A stretch of DNA of 12,880 nucleotides from an uncultured Chloroflexota bacterium (GCA_903904765.1 CAIVEA010000662.1:1-12880), one strand, 5' to 3'. Shown: positions 5,560-12,880, counted from the stretch's first letter. Numbers and translations: made by a program. The notes: generated by a model from the sequence alone, not told the origin.

Positions 5560-8500
5560 TTACAGGCTCTCGTCGTCGTGGTCGGCCACCAGCTGCCGCG
5601 CCTGTGCCAGCTTGTCGGCAGTCTGCTCGTGGTGCGGGTCGAGCGCGGCAGCCTGCTCATAGACCATCACCGCCGTCGCGTAATCCTGCACCGCCATCAG
5701 CGCGTCGCCGTAGTTGCTCCAGAAGAATAGATCGTTGGGGTTGTAGTGGACGGCGCGTTCGTAGGCGGCAATCGCATCTTCCCACTGTTGCAGCGCAGCA
5801 TACGACAGCCCCTGCCCGTTCCATGCCCACGCATAGGTCGCATCCAGATCGAGCGCCTTCTGGTAGCTCTCGATGGCCTCGGCATGTGCGCCGGAGCGCC
5901 GCTGCACCTGCCCGCGCCGCGCCCACGCCACCGGATTTTTGGGCAGCAGCGCCACCGCCCGGTCTGCCACGTTCAGCGCATCGGCGCGGCGGTTCATCTC
6001 CAGCAACAGATCAATCTGGTTGGTGTAGTACCAGATCACCCGCGCATCTTCTTCGGTGGAGCGTTCGTAGCTGGCGAGCGCCTCCTCGCGCCGTCCCAAC
6101 GCCTCCAGCGACAGGCCGCGCCCGTTCCATGCCCACGCATAGCGCGGATTCAGCGCCAGCGCCTGATCGTAAGCCGCCACTGCTTCAGTATGGTGGCGCA
6201 ACCGGCGCAGCGCCTGCCCTTTTTTCGCCCAGCTTTCGGGATGGCGCGGGTTTAGCTTCAACGCCTGTTCCAGCGCCAGCAACGCCTCCTCGAAGCGGTT
6301 GAGTTGTACCAGTTCGTCGCCCGTGTTGTACCAGTACCACACATCATCTTCGTAATCGGTGGCTTTGCGGAAGCTGTTCAACGCCTCGTCATGTCGCCCC
6401 AGCGTACTCAATGTCAGGCCGCGCCCATTCCACGCCCAGCCATACTTGGGATCAAGTTCGACGGCGCGAGTATAGCTGCGGAGCGCATCTTCCAGCCGGT
6501 TCAAACGGCGCAGCACCTGCCCGTGTTTCGCCCAGATGCGGGCGCTGCCGCTGTCATAATGTAAGCTCTGATCGAGTAGGCCGAGCGCCACCGAATACTG
6601 CCCCAACTGCGTGTACACGTCCGCCTGCTGATACAGATAGAGCGAGTCACGCGGGGCGGCTTGGCTGGCGCGTTGATACGAAGCCAGCGCCTCGTCCAGA
6701 TGCCCCATCTGTTCCAATGTGATTCCCTGCTCATTCCACGCCCACGCGGAATTGGGGTCAATGCGCGTGGCCTGCGCGTAGCATTCCAGCGCCTCGTCAT
6801 AACGCTTCAGATGGCGCAGGGCGCTGCCCAACCGCGCCCAGCTCGGCGCGTGATCTGGCACGTTGCGGGTGACATTTTCCAGCACCGGAATCGCCTCTTT
6901 ATAGCGCCCCAGCAGTACCAACACGTTGCCCTGATTGTACCAACTGTGCCAGATGGAACTATCCGCGATGCGCGTGGCCCGCGTGTAGCATTCCAGTGCT
7001 TCTTCCAGCCGCCCCATGTGTTCGAGGACGATGCCTTTGCCGTTGATCGCCCAGCTATACTCCGGCTGAAGCTGGAGGGCGTGGTCATAAGCATCCAGCG
7101 CCTCCTCGTTGCGGTTCTGGTGGCGCAACACCTGCCCCAGTTTCGCCCAGCTAAACGCATGGGTGGGGTCAACGCGGGTGGCCTGCTGCGCCGGAGCAAC
7201 CGCTTCCGAATATTGACCGAGGTCTACCAGCATCTCGGTCAGGTTGTACCAGTGCCACACCTCATCCGGCTGATATTGCGAAGCGCGACGGAAACTGCCG
7301 AGCGCCTCGGTGGCGCGGTTCAGCGCCTTCAGCGCCAGCCCGCGCCCGTTCCACGCCCACGCATAGGTGGGGTCAATTTCTAGCGCCTTATCATAGGCCG
7401 CCACCGCCTGCGGGTAATCTTCCAGCATCCGGTAGACCTGACCGAGTTTAGCCCAGCTATTTTCGTGTTCGGGGTCGAGTTCCAACGCATGGCGCAGCAT
7501 ACTGAGGGCTTCGGGGTAACGGCGCAGGTTTTGCAGCGCGTCCGCCTGATTGTACCAGTTCCACACCTCGTTCGGGTTGATCTGCGCGGCCATCTCGTAA
7601 CAAGCCAGCGCCTGCTCCATGTGACCTATGCGCTCCAGCACCAGCCCCTTGCCGCGCCATGCGAAAGCGTAGCGCGGGCGAATGTGGATGGCGCGTTCAT
7701 AGCACACCAGCGCCTCGTCATAGCGCCCCATCAAGCGCAGCGCCCGGCCTTTACGTGCCCACGCCAGCGCGTTATCGCTCTGGAGCGAGATGGCGCGGTC
7801 ATAGGCCGCCAGCGCCTCGTCCATGCGGTTGAGTTCGGTTAACGAGTACCCTTTGTCAATCAGTTCGTGAACTTGCAACTCCGGCCCGCTGATTTCGAGG
7901 ATGGCCGGACTGCCCGTGATATTCTCGTACAGCGTGGCGAGTTCGCTCACCACTGCGCCCCATTCCACCGGACGGTCATCCGGCGACTTGGCGAGGCAGG
8001 CCATCACCAGCGCCTGCAAGCCCGCCGGCAGCGCCAGCGCGGAAGCTGGGTCGAAACGCGGCTGCTCATGCAGGTGCGCCTGCTTCCACGCATTGAACCT
8101 CTTGACCTGAAACACCTGTCGACCAGTGAGCATCTCGTACAGGATGCAGCCGAAAGCGTAAATGTCGGAGCGCACATCCACCGGCTTGGCTTCGCACTGT
8201 TCGGGGGACATATAAGGCGCTGTGCCGACCACCGCGCCAAAGCGCGTCAACGGCTGACTGCGGCGCGAATGGCTGCTGCTACTCGGTTCGGTATCGCTTT
8301 CCGGCAACGGCACATCCGTAAATTCCAGCGAGCGCACCAGCCCGAAATCGGTGATTTTGGCGATGCCATCATGCGTGACCAGCACGTTGGCGGGTTTCAG
8401 GTCGCGGTGTACCAGCCCTTCCACGCGGGAAACAGCATGTTGCATCCCCAGCGCGATATGCAGGCCGAATTCCATAGACTGCGCCAGATCGAGCCGCCCG

Positions 8501-9669
8501 TGATCTATCCAACTGCGTAAGTCCGAGCCGAGTCCTTCGGGGCCGCTGATGTGTTCGAGGATGATGTGCGGGCGGTTGGTGATGGTTTCCACGCGCCGCG
8601 CCTGCACGATATGGCGGTGCTTCTCCAGCAGAATCCACGTCGTCGCCTCCTGATAGAAGCGGGCGACGGCGCGTTCGTTATCCAGAAAGCGGCTCTGGAA
8701 AGTTTTGATGGCGACGGGTTCTTTGTTCTGATGGTCATACCCCAGATACACCACGCCCATCCCGCCGCGCCGCACATCATGCACCTCGTAGCGATCCTGT
8801 ATGTACTGCCCAACGGCGAACTCATCCTCGGCGGCCTCGCGGCGGGCGCTGTAGGGCGCGGCATTCGGGCGCGGCTGCCGTCCGGCCTGCTGTTCGAGCG
8901 AGGTTTGCTGGTCGAAGGCGGTGCGCTCCACGCGGGTTTCACCAACCATGCTGCCATCAGCGGGGTGCATCACATCGGTGATATCGAGGTCGCCCACCGT
9001 TTCGGAAAGATCAGCCGCCGCTGTTCCGGGTGTGATTTCGGGTTCTTCGACTTCTTCCAGATCGGCCTGTGTTTGCGATAAATCGGCCTCTGTTGGGGAT
9101 AAATCTGCGACGGTTTGCGATAAACCCGCCGAGGTTTCCGACAGTTCCGGCGGGACAGCCCGCGAAAAACGGGTGGCGGTTTCGTCGCGGTAGGATTCCA
9201 GCAGCGCCTCGATCAGCACTTCGTCATCCGGCGCGGGGGTGCGTTCGTCGTCGTCGTCCTCGCTCATCGCCCACAGTGCCACCGACAGGTTACGGCGGTT
9301 GACGCGCCGCAGCGCCGTCTCCACCACCCAGCGCAGGTAGTCGTCCACAGCGGTGCGTGCCACCTGCTGATCGTCCTCCGATTGAGCCGTCCGCAGCGCC
9401 TTGCGATAGGCGATCAGCGTCTTGCCCACGTAGAACACCATCAGGCGACCTTCGTCGTTGATTGAACGGCGGGCGCACAAATCGCCCAGCGCGAACAGAT
9501 CGTTGAGGTCGTTCCGGCGTAGCGCCAACCGCCCCAACGTGCGAATTTCGGAATTCGGGTCGGTGGCGAAGAAATCTGCCGCATCCTGTGGCATGGGACG
9601 GCGCAGCGCCTTCTTGATGTCCTCGGTGCTTAAAGCAATGGGCTGCCGCCCGGTCTGCGGGATATTCAT
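5560..9669 (-). CDS. Large Ser/Thr protein kinase with 22 C-terminal TPR repeats
   Basis: This 1369-residue protein has no signal peptide or membrane segment and should be cytoplasmic. Residues 1-165 form a helical N-region of unknown function. Residues 176-232 are a low-complexity linker with 7-residue repeats (LSQTVAD, LSPTEAD, LSQTQAD). The kinase domain spans about 294-583: glycine loop RRGGMGVVYLG (300-310), lysine K322 in AIK, likely helix-C E341, HRDLKPAN (421-428, catalytic D423), DFG (441-443) and SPE (488-490). All catalytic residues are present. The activation loop is about 19 residues longer than in typical bacterial kinases and carries a serine cluster (SSSSHS). Residues 601-1348 are 22 TPRs for protein binding, arranged as one TPR plus seven three-TPR units. 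ATG 9669 lies 8 nt after the Clp gene stop, with a weak AGG upstream, suggesting translational coupling. Activity is well supported; substrates are unknown, with the adjacent Clp protein the first candidate. Confidence 0.94.
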   Translation of the reverse strand: MNIPQTGRQPIALSTEDIKKALRRPMPQDAADFFATDPNSEIRTLGRLALRRNDLNDLFALGDLCARRSINDEGRLMVFYVGKTLIAYRKALRTAQSEDDQQVARTAVDDYLRWVVETALRRVNRRNLSVALWAMSEDDDDERTPAPDDEVLIEALLESYRDETATRFSRAVPPELSETSAGLSQTVADLSPTEADLSQTQADLEEVEEPEITPGTAAADLSETVGDLDITDVMHPADGSMVGETRVERTAFDQQTSLEQQAGRQPRPNAAPYSARREAAEDEFAVGQYIQDRYEVHDVRRGGMGVVYLGYDHQNKEPVAIKTFQSRFLDNERAVARFYQEATTWILLEKHRHIVQARRVETITNRPHIILEHISGPEGLGSDLRSWIDHGRLDLAQSMEFGLHIALGMQHAVSRVEGLVHRDLKPANVLVTHDGIAKITDFGLVRSLEFTDVPLPESDTEPSSSSHSRRSQPLTRFGAVVGTAPYMSPEQCEAKPVDVRSDIYAFGCILYEMLTGRQVFQVKRFNAWKQAHLHEQPRFDPASALALPAGLQALVMACLAKSPDDRPVEWGAVVSELATLYENITGSPAILEISGPELQVHELIDKGYSLTELNRMDEALAAYDRAISLQSDNALAWARKGRALRLMGRYDEALVCYERAIHIRPRYAFAWRGKGLVLERIGHMEQALACYEMAAQINPNEVWNWYNQADALQNLRRYPEALSMLRHALELDPEHENSWAKLGQVYRMLEDYPQAVAAYDKALEIDPTYAWAWNGRGLALKALNRATEALGSFRRASQYQPDEVWHWYNLTEMLVDLGQYSEAVAPAQQATRVDPTHAFSWAKLGQVLRHQNRNEEALDAYDHALQLQPEYSWAINGKGIVLEHMGRLEEALECYTRATRIADSSIWHSWYNQGNVLVLLGRYKEAIPVLENVTRNVPDHAPSWARLGSALRHLKRYDEALECYAQATRIDPNSAWAWNEQGITLEQMGHLDEALASYQRASQAAPRDSLYLYQQADVYTQLGQYSVALGLLDQSLHYDSGSARIWAKHGQVLRRLNRLEDALRSYTRAVELDPKYGWAWNGRGLTLSTLGRHDEALNSFRKATDYEDDVWYWYNTGDELVQLNRFEEALLALEQALKLNPRHPESWAKKGQALRRLRHHTEAVAAYDQALALNPRYAWAWNGRGLSLEALGRREEALASYERSTEEDARVIWYYTNQIDLLLEMNRRADALNVADRAVALLPKNPVAWARRGQVQRRSGAHAEAIESYQKALDLDATYAWAWNGQGLSYAALQQWEDAIAAYERAVHYNPNDLFFWSNYGDALMAVQDYATAVMVYEQAAALDPHHEQTADKLAQARQLVADHDDESL
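5626..7767 (-). repeat. Seven tandem 306-bp units encoding three TPRs each
   Basis: Within the kinase gene, TPRs 2-22 fall into three types that recur in fixed order: type A (SWAKLGQVLR-like), type B (WAWNGRGL-like) and type C (WxWYNxGDxL-like). Type B units begin at residues 669, 771, 873, 976, 1078, 1179 and 1281, so the period is 101-103 residues (about 306 bp). The repeat is also visible at DNA level, for example GCCCACGCATA on the plus strand recurring at about that spacing. This indicates growth by duplication of a three-TPR block. Confidence 0.85.
8989..9144 (-). repeat. 21-bp degenerate repeats encoding 7-residue units with TxxD motifs
   Basis: Between the N-region and the kinase domain, units of 7 residues follow each other: LSETSAG, LSQTVAD, LSPTEAD and LSQTQAD (residues 176-203), with an outlying LSETVGD at 221-227. 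Four units place Asp three residues after Thr (T186, T193, T200, T224). The DNA of the first block shows GATTTATC recurring about every 21 bp. These could be autophosphorylation sites; the role is inferred. Confidence 0.7.
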
Positions 9670-9677
9670 CTATACGC

Positions 9678-12056
9678 CTACGTTACGGATGCCTTCTTTT
9701 CAAAATGCAGTCGTTCGTCATCGTCGGCCGTCACCACCTCTATCGTGTCGCCCGGTTGGAAGGTGTCTTCCACGATCTGGGCGCTCAACGGGCGGGTAAT
9801 CAGGCGCTCGATGGCACGGCGCAGCGGACGTGCGCCGTTCACCGGATCGTAGCCTTTGCGGACGATCAGGCTGCGTGCCGCTTCGGAAAGCGACAAGGTG
9901 AGCTTTTGCTTGGACAGGCGTTCGCGCAATTCGCCCAGATGCAACTCAAGAATCTGTCCGAGTGTATCTTCGGTCAATGGGCGAAAAGTAATGACTTCAT
10001 CAATGCGGTTCATAAATTCGGGACGGAAGAACTCTTTCAGATGCGCCTCGAAGGTGGGCTGGTAGCTGGCCGCCGCGTTAAAACCCAGCGATTTGCCGCT
10101 GTCCTCGCTGCCGATGTTGCTGGTCATGATGAACACCGAATGGCGGGCATCCACCGTGCGCCCGTGCGCGTCGCTCAAACGGCCTTCGTCGAACACCTGC
10201 AAGAAAATGTCGAACACTTCCGGCGCGGCCTTCTCCACTTCGTCCAGCAGCACCACGCTGTACGGGCGGCGGCGCAGGCCATCGGTCAACTGCCCGCCGC
10301 GCTGGGTGTCCTTGTAGCCGGGGGGCGCGCCGATCAGCCGGGCGACGGTGTGCGAATCGTGGAACTCGGACATATCGAGGCGCAGCATGGCCTCGTCGCT
10401 GCCAAACAGGAATTCCGCCAGCGCCCGCGCCAACTCGGTCTTGCCCACACCTGACGGGCCGAGGAAAAGGAACACCCCGATGGGGCGCTGCGGGTTGCCC
10501 AGTCCGGCGCGGGCGGTCTTGATGGCTTCCGATACGGTGATGACCGCCTGATCTTGCCCGATCACACGCTTCCGCAGCGCGTCTTCCAGACCGGAGAGGC
10601 GACGCTTCTCGTCTTTAGTCAGTTCGGTGACGGGAATGCCCGTCCAGTCGGAGAGGACAGCTGCCACATTATCCACTTCCACTTCCGGCACGCCGGTGGG
10701 ATTGTCGTCCGGCGACATGGTGCGGATGATGACGCGGGTGCAGGCTTCGTCCAGCAGGTCAAGCGCCTTATCCGGCAGACGGCGATCCGGCAGGAAGCGC
10801 ACCGACAGGTTGACGGCGGCATCCAGCGTATCTGGCGGCAAAATTACGCCATGATGCTCTTCCAGCTTTTTGCGCTGACCGTCGAGGATGAGGAGCGTGT
10901 CGGCCTGCGACGGTTCTTCGATGTCAATCGTGCGAAAGCGGCGATCCAGCGCCGGGTCTTGAGCGATAGCGCGGCGGTATTCTTCGTGGGTGGTTGCACC
11001 GATGCAGATCACCTCACCCCGCGCCAGCGCCGGCTTGAGAATGTTGGCTGCGTCCAGATTGCTGTCAATCGTGTCGCCCGCGCCCACGATGGTATGAATC
11101 TCATCAATGAACAGGATGATGTTACCGGCATGCTTGGCCTCGTCCACGATGCCGATCAGCCGTTCCTCAAATTGTCCACGCAGGCTCGTCCCCGCCACCA
11201 GCGTGCCGATTTCGATCTGCACCACACGACGGTTGAGCAGCGACTTGGGGGCAGTCCCGCTGTAGATGGCATAGGCCAGCCCTTCCACCACAGCGGTTTT
11301 GCCCACGCCAGCATCACCCAGCAGCAGCGGATTGTTCTTTTTGCTGCGTGCGAGGGTGCGTGCCAGCGCCCGGATTTCGCGCTCACGGGCAATCGCCGGG
11401 CCAATCTTGCCCAGCGAGGCTTGCTCGGTCAGGTCGCGCCCGTATTTGTCCAGCAGCGGCGTGGGGATGCGCCCATCAGGATGCGGGTGGGGAACCACCT
11501 CATCCGAAGCGTCAAAATCAAAAAGTTCAAAATGGTCGCTCGAAACCGGAAAGTCTACGAAGGAACTATCACTCAAACCCGGTTCGGAACCGGCGGAGAA
11601 CGAGGACGATTCCATCAACAGGCGTTGTAGCCACAGGTTGAGGTCGAAACCCATCTCCAGCAATTTGCGGACGGGGATGCTCTCGCCTTCCTGCAAGATC
11701 GCCATCATCAGATGCACTTCGCTCACCGAACCGTCGCTACTGTCCCGGTCTGCGAGGAAGATGGTCAGCGACAGCACGATTTCGGCGCGGGGCGTGAGGG
11801 GCAGCACCTGTCCCACTTTGCCGTCGCCCGTGCCCACTTCTTTGCGGATTTCACTGCGTACATGACGCGGGTCGAGTCCGGCGCGTTTGAGCAACGCGGA
11901 GATGGGGCCGCCTTCGTGACGGGTGGCCGCCATGAACAAATGCTCCACGCCGAGATAGTTGTGTTCGAGGCGGCGGGATTCGTCAGCGGCGGCGGCCAGC
12001 AGGGCGGCGCAACGCTCGCGGATTTCCTGTTCGGGAACGTCGGGCGATGGGGTCAC
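9678..12056 (-). CDS. Clp AAA+ unfoldase (ClpC/ClpA-like, lacks middle domain)
   Basis: This 792-residue ATPase unfolds proteins, normally for a partner protease. Domains: Clp N-domain double repeat at about 1-150; acidic Ser-rich linker 149-195; first AAA+ ring with Walker A GDAGVGKT (247-254), Walker B D318-E319 and arginines R372/R373; second ring with Walker A GPSGVGKT (533-540), Walker B D605-E606, NRID (683-686) and sensor-2 GARPLRR (741-747). SLGFN at 656-660 matches the LGF-type ClpP-binding loop of ClpC1. The coiled-coil middle domain expected between about 440 and 470 in ClpC is absent. Pore loop 1 reads GTSLRG instead of GTKYRG, and pore loop 2 reads GYKDTQRGG instead of GYVGYEEGG. 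Start is GTG 12056 with GAGGAA 8 nt upstream. The kinase gene follows after 8 nt, so the two are co-transcribed. No ClpP gene is in the window. Confidence 0.94.
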   Translation of the reverse strand: MTPSPDVPEQEIRERCAALLAAAADESRRLEHNYLGVEHLFMAATRHEGGPISALLKRAGLDPRHVRSEIRKEVGTGDGKVGQVLPLTPRAEIVLSLTIFLADRDSSDGSVSEVHLMMAILQEGESIPVRKLLEMGFDLNLWLQRLLMESSSFSAGSEPGLSDSSFVDFPVSSDHFELFDFDASDEVVPHPHPDGRIPTPLLDKYGRDLTEQASLGKIGPAIAREREIRALARTLARSKKNNPLLLGDAGVGKTAVVEGLAYAIYSGTAPKSLLNRRVVQIEIGTLVAGTSLRGQFEERLIGIVDEAKHAGNIILFIDEIHTIVGAGDTIDSNLDAANILKPALARGEVICIGATTHEEYRRAIAQDPALDRRFRTIDIEEPSQADTLLILDGQRKKLEEHHGVILPPDTLDAAVNLSVRFLPDRRLPDKALDLLDEACTRVIIRTMSPDDNPTGVPEVEVDNVAAVLSDWTGIPVTELTKDEKRRLSGLEDALRKRVIGQDQAVITVSEAIKTARAGLGNPQRPIGVFLFLGPSGVGKTELARALAEFLFGSDEAMLRLDMSEFHDSHTVARLIGAPPGYKDTQRGGQLTDGLRRRPYSVVLLDEVEKAAPEVFDIFLQVFDEGRLSDAHGRTVDARHSVFIMTSNIGSEDSGKSLGFNAAASYQPTFEAHLKEFFRPEFMNRIDEVITFRPLTEDTLGQILELHLGELRERLSKQKLTLSLSEAARSLIVRKGYDPVNGARPLRRAIERLITRPLSAQIVEDTFQPGDTIEVVTADDDERLHFEKKASVT

Positions 12057-12230
12057 AGTCGTTCTTCCTCAATCCTTCAAGAGGGGCAAGCGCACCAAAA
12101 CCACCCGCCCCGCCCCATTCAGAATCTGCTAACGGGGAGTATACCGCATCCCGGCAGGTGACGAAACGAATTTCGCAGGTTGGATCAAAACTGCCTGCCA
12201 ACGTAGTGTGAATGGCGGGGACGCGAACTC
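12057..12230 (-). promoter_or_regulatory. Leader/promoter region of the Clp-kinase operon
   Basis: These 174 bases separate the peptide permease stop from the Clp start. On the minus strand a -10-like TATACT lies at 12143-12138, about 80 nt before the GTG, without a convincing -35. Upstream of it is a perfect hairpin, CGAAA-TTCG-TTTCG (12175-12162), enclosed by a wider pair GGCAGG/CCTGCC (12153-12158 and 12194-12199). The hairpin could be a regulator site or an end signal for the permease transcript, although no T-run follows it. The ribosome site GAGGAA is at 12070-12065. No CIRCE or HspR-type heat-shock operator was recognised. Confidence 0.4.
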
Positions 12231-12880
12231 TTACACCTTCTTGTCGGTGCGGGGGTCGAGCGCGTCGCGCAGGCCGTCGCCCACGAAGTTGATGCTCAAC
12301 ACGGTCAACAGGATGAGCGCACTGGGGAAGAACCAGTACCACGGCGCATCCTTGATGATCTGGAACTCCTGCGCTTCGGTGAGGATGTTGCCCCAACTGG
12401 CAGTGGGCGCTTGTACGCCCAGCCCCAGAAAGCTGACGTAGGCTTCCGCCAGAATCGCGCTGGCTACGCCCAGTGTGAGCGCCACGATGATCGAGGCGAG
12501 GGTGTTGGGGAGGATGTGCGCCATGATGATGCGGCGGTTGGGCAGCCCCAGCGCCCGCGCCGCGAGGATGAACTCGGTTTCCTTGAGCGACAGCACGTTG
12601 GAGCGCACGATTCGCGCCAACCCCATCCAGCTTGTCATGCCGATGATGAGGACGATCACCACCACACTGCCACTGAAACTGCGCCCGAACAACTGGACAT
12701 CCGGGATTTTGCTGCCGAAAAACTTCGCCATCACCAGCAGCAGCAGCAGTGACGGGATACTGAGCATGGCCTCGGTGATTCGCATCAAAATCGAATCCAC
12801 CCAACCGCCGTAGTAACCGGCCAGCGCCCCCACCGTCGTCCCCACGCTGACTTCCACGATCACCGCCAGCAGGCCGATGA
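12231..12880 (-). CDS. Peptide/nickel ABC transporter permease, OppC/DppC family (partial, N-terminus beyond right edge)
   Basis: The frame is open to the right edge and continues in family-like sequence (IGLLAVIVEVSVGTTVG) past a possible GTG at 12863, so the true start lies outside the window. About 216 residues are seen, corresponding to the last two thirds of a usual 280-300 residue permease. Evidence for the family: ALAGYYGGWVDSILMRI near the left of the visible part, the EAA loop LAARALGLPNRRIIMAHILP that contacts the ATPase, and FLGLGVQAPTASWGNIL followed by a final hydrophobic helix (WYWFFPSALILLTVLSINFV). The protein forms half of a membrane channel that imports oligopeptides or similar substrates. 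Partner genes must lie outside the window. It ends 174 bp before the Clp gene on the same strand. Confidence 0.93.
   Translation of the reverse strand, partial: IGLLAVIVEVSVGTTVGALAGYYGGWVDSILMRITEAMLSIPSLLLLLVMAKFFGSKIPDVQLFGRSFSGSVVVIVLIIGMTSWMGLARIVRSNVLSLKETEFILAARALGLPNRRIIMAHILPNTLASIIVALTLGVASAILAEAYVSFLGLGVQAPTASWGNILTEAQEFQIIKDAPWYWFFPSALILLTVLSINFVGDGLRDALDPRTDKKV

Noticed and set aside
5800..7700. Regularly spaced similar sequences that could suggest a tandem DNA repeat or CRISPR-like array
   Set aside because: The ~306-bp period encodes three TPRs in frame; there are no short direct repeats with unique spacers.
5746..8520. Several plus-strand frames opposite the TPR and kinase region, with apparent repeats
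   Set aside because: Their repetitive sequence is the reverse complement of the TPR units; none shows an independent domain.
10554..11630. A long plus-strand open frame (about 358 codons) opposite the Clp gene
   Set aside because: It lies wholly inside a gene with unmistakable AAA+ motifs on the other strand; high GC codon use creates such mirror frames.
9678..12056. Reading the Clp protein as a type VI secretion ClpV, given the neighbouring kinase and the changed pore loop 1
   Set aside because: No other secretion-system gene is present, an LGF-type ClpP loop is visible, and the N-domain looks ClpC-like; the resemblance is kept only as a remark.
12231..12863. A complete short permease starting at the GTG at 12863
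   Set aside because: The frame continues to the window edge in typical OppC/DppC sequence, and the visible part is too short for the family, so it is a truncated view of a longer gene.

Overview
The window looks like a chromosomal segment from a moderately GC-rich (roughly 58-60% by eye) free-living bacterium, most probably a member of the Chloroflexota (Anaerolineae-like). That assignment is inference. It rests on gene style: a soluble Ser/Thr kinase with a giant TPR array, a multihaem cytochrome of a type I associate with that phylum, and short palindromic repeats built on AACCTCACC/GGTGAGGTT. No rRNA, tRNA, CRISPR or transposase gene is visible.

Layout. (1) Positions 1206-1, minus strand: a secreted c-type cytochrome with five CxxCH haem sites and two calcium-loop-like stretches; it runs off the left edge. 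(2) Positions 1207-1530: an AT-rich divergent regulatory region with a 30-bp imperfect palindrome, two 17-bp direct repeats exactly 60 bp apart, and a promoter. (3) Positions 1531-4263, plus strand: a three-gene metal ABC importer (substrate-binding protein, ATPase, ABC-3 permease) of the TroABC/MntABC/ZnuABC family, closed by a clear rho-independent terminator. (4) Positions 5323-4400, minus strand: an EamA/DMT-type transporter convergent with the importer. (5) Positions 5426-5546: a 121-bp palindromic, MITE/REP-like element with perfect 14-bp inverted ends. (6) Positions 12056-5560, minus strand: a two-gene operon, a Clp AAA+ unfoldase followed after 8 nt by a 1369-residue Ser/Thr kinase with 22 TPRs. 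(7) Positions 12880-12231, minus strand: the C-terminal part of an OppC/DppC-type peptide ABC permease, cut by the right edge.

The part most deserving attention is the Clp-kinase pair. The Clp protein has the ClpC architecture but lacks the regulatory middle domain. It keeps an LGF-type ClpP-docking loop, has changed pore loops in both ATPase rings, and carries an acidic serine-rich linker after its N-domain. The kinase has a complete catalytic core, a serine-rich extended activation loop, an upstream array of 7-residue repeats carrying four Thr-x-x-Asp motifs, and a TPR domain built as seven copies of a 102-residue three-TPR unit. Close coupling of the two genes suggests a system in which phosphorylation and TPR-based recognition feed or control a Clp machine. 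This is a hypothesis; the sequence alone does not prove it.

The metal importer probably responds to metal availability through a repressor acting on the divergent region, which could also affect the cytochrome gene.
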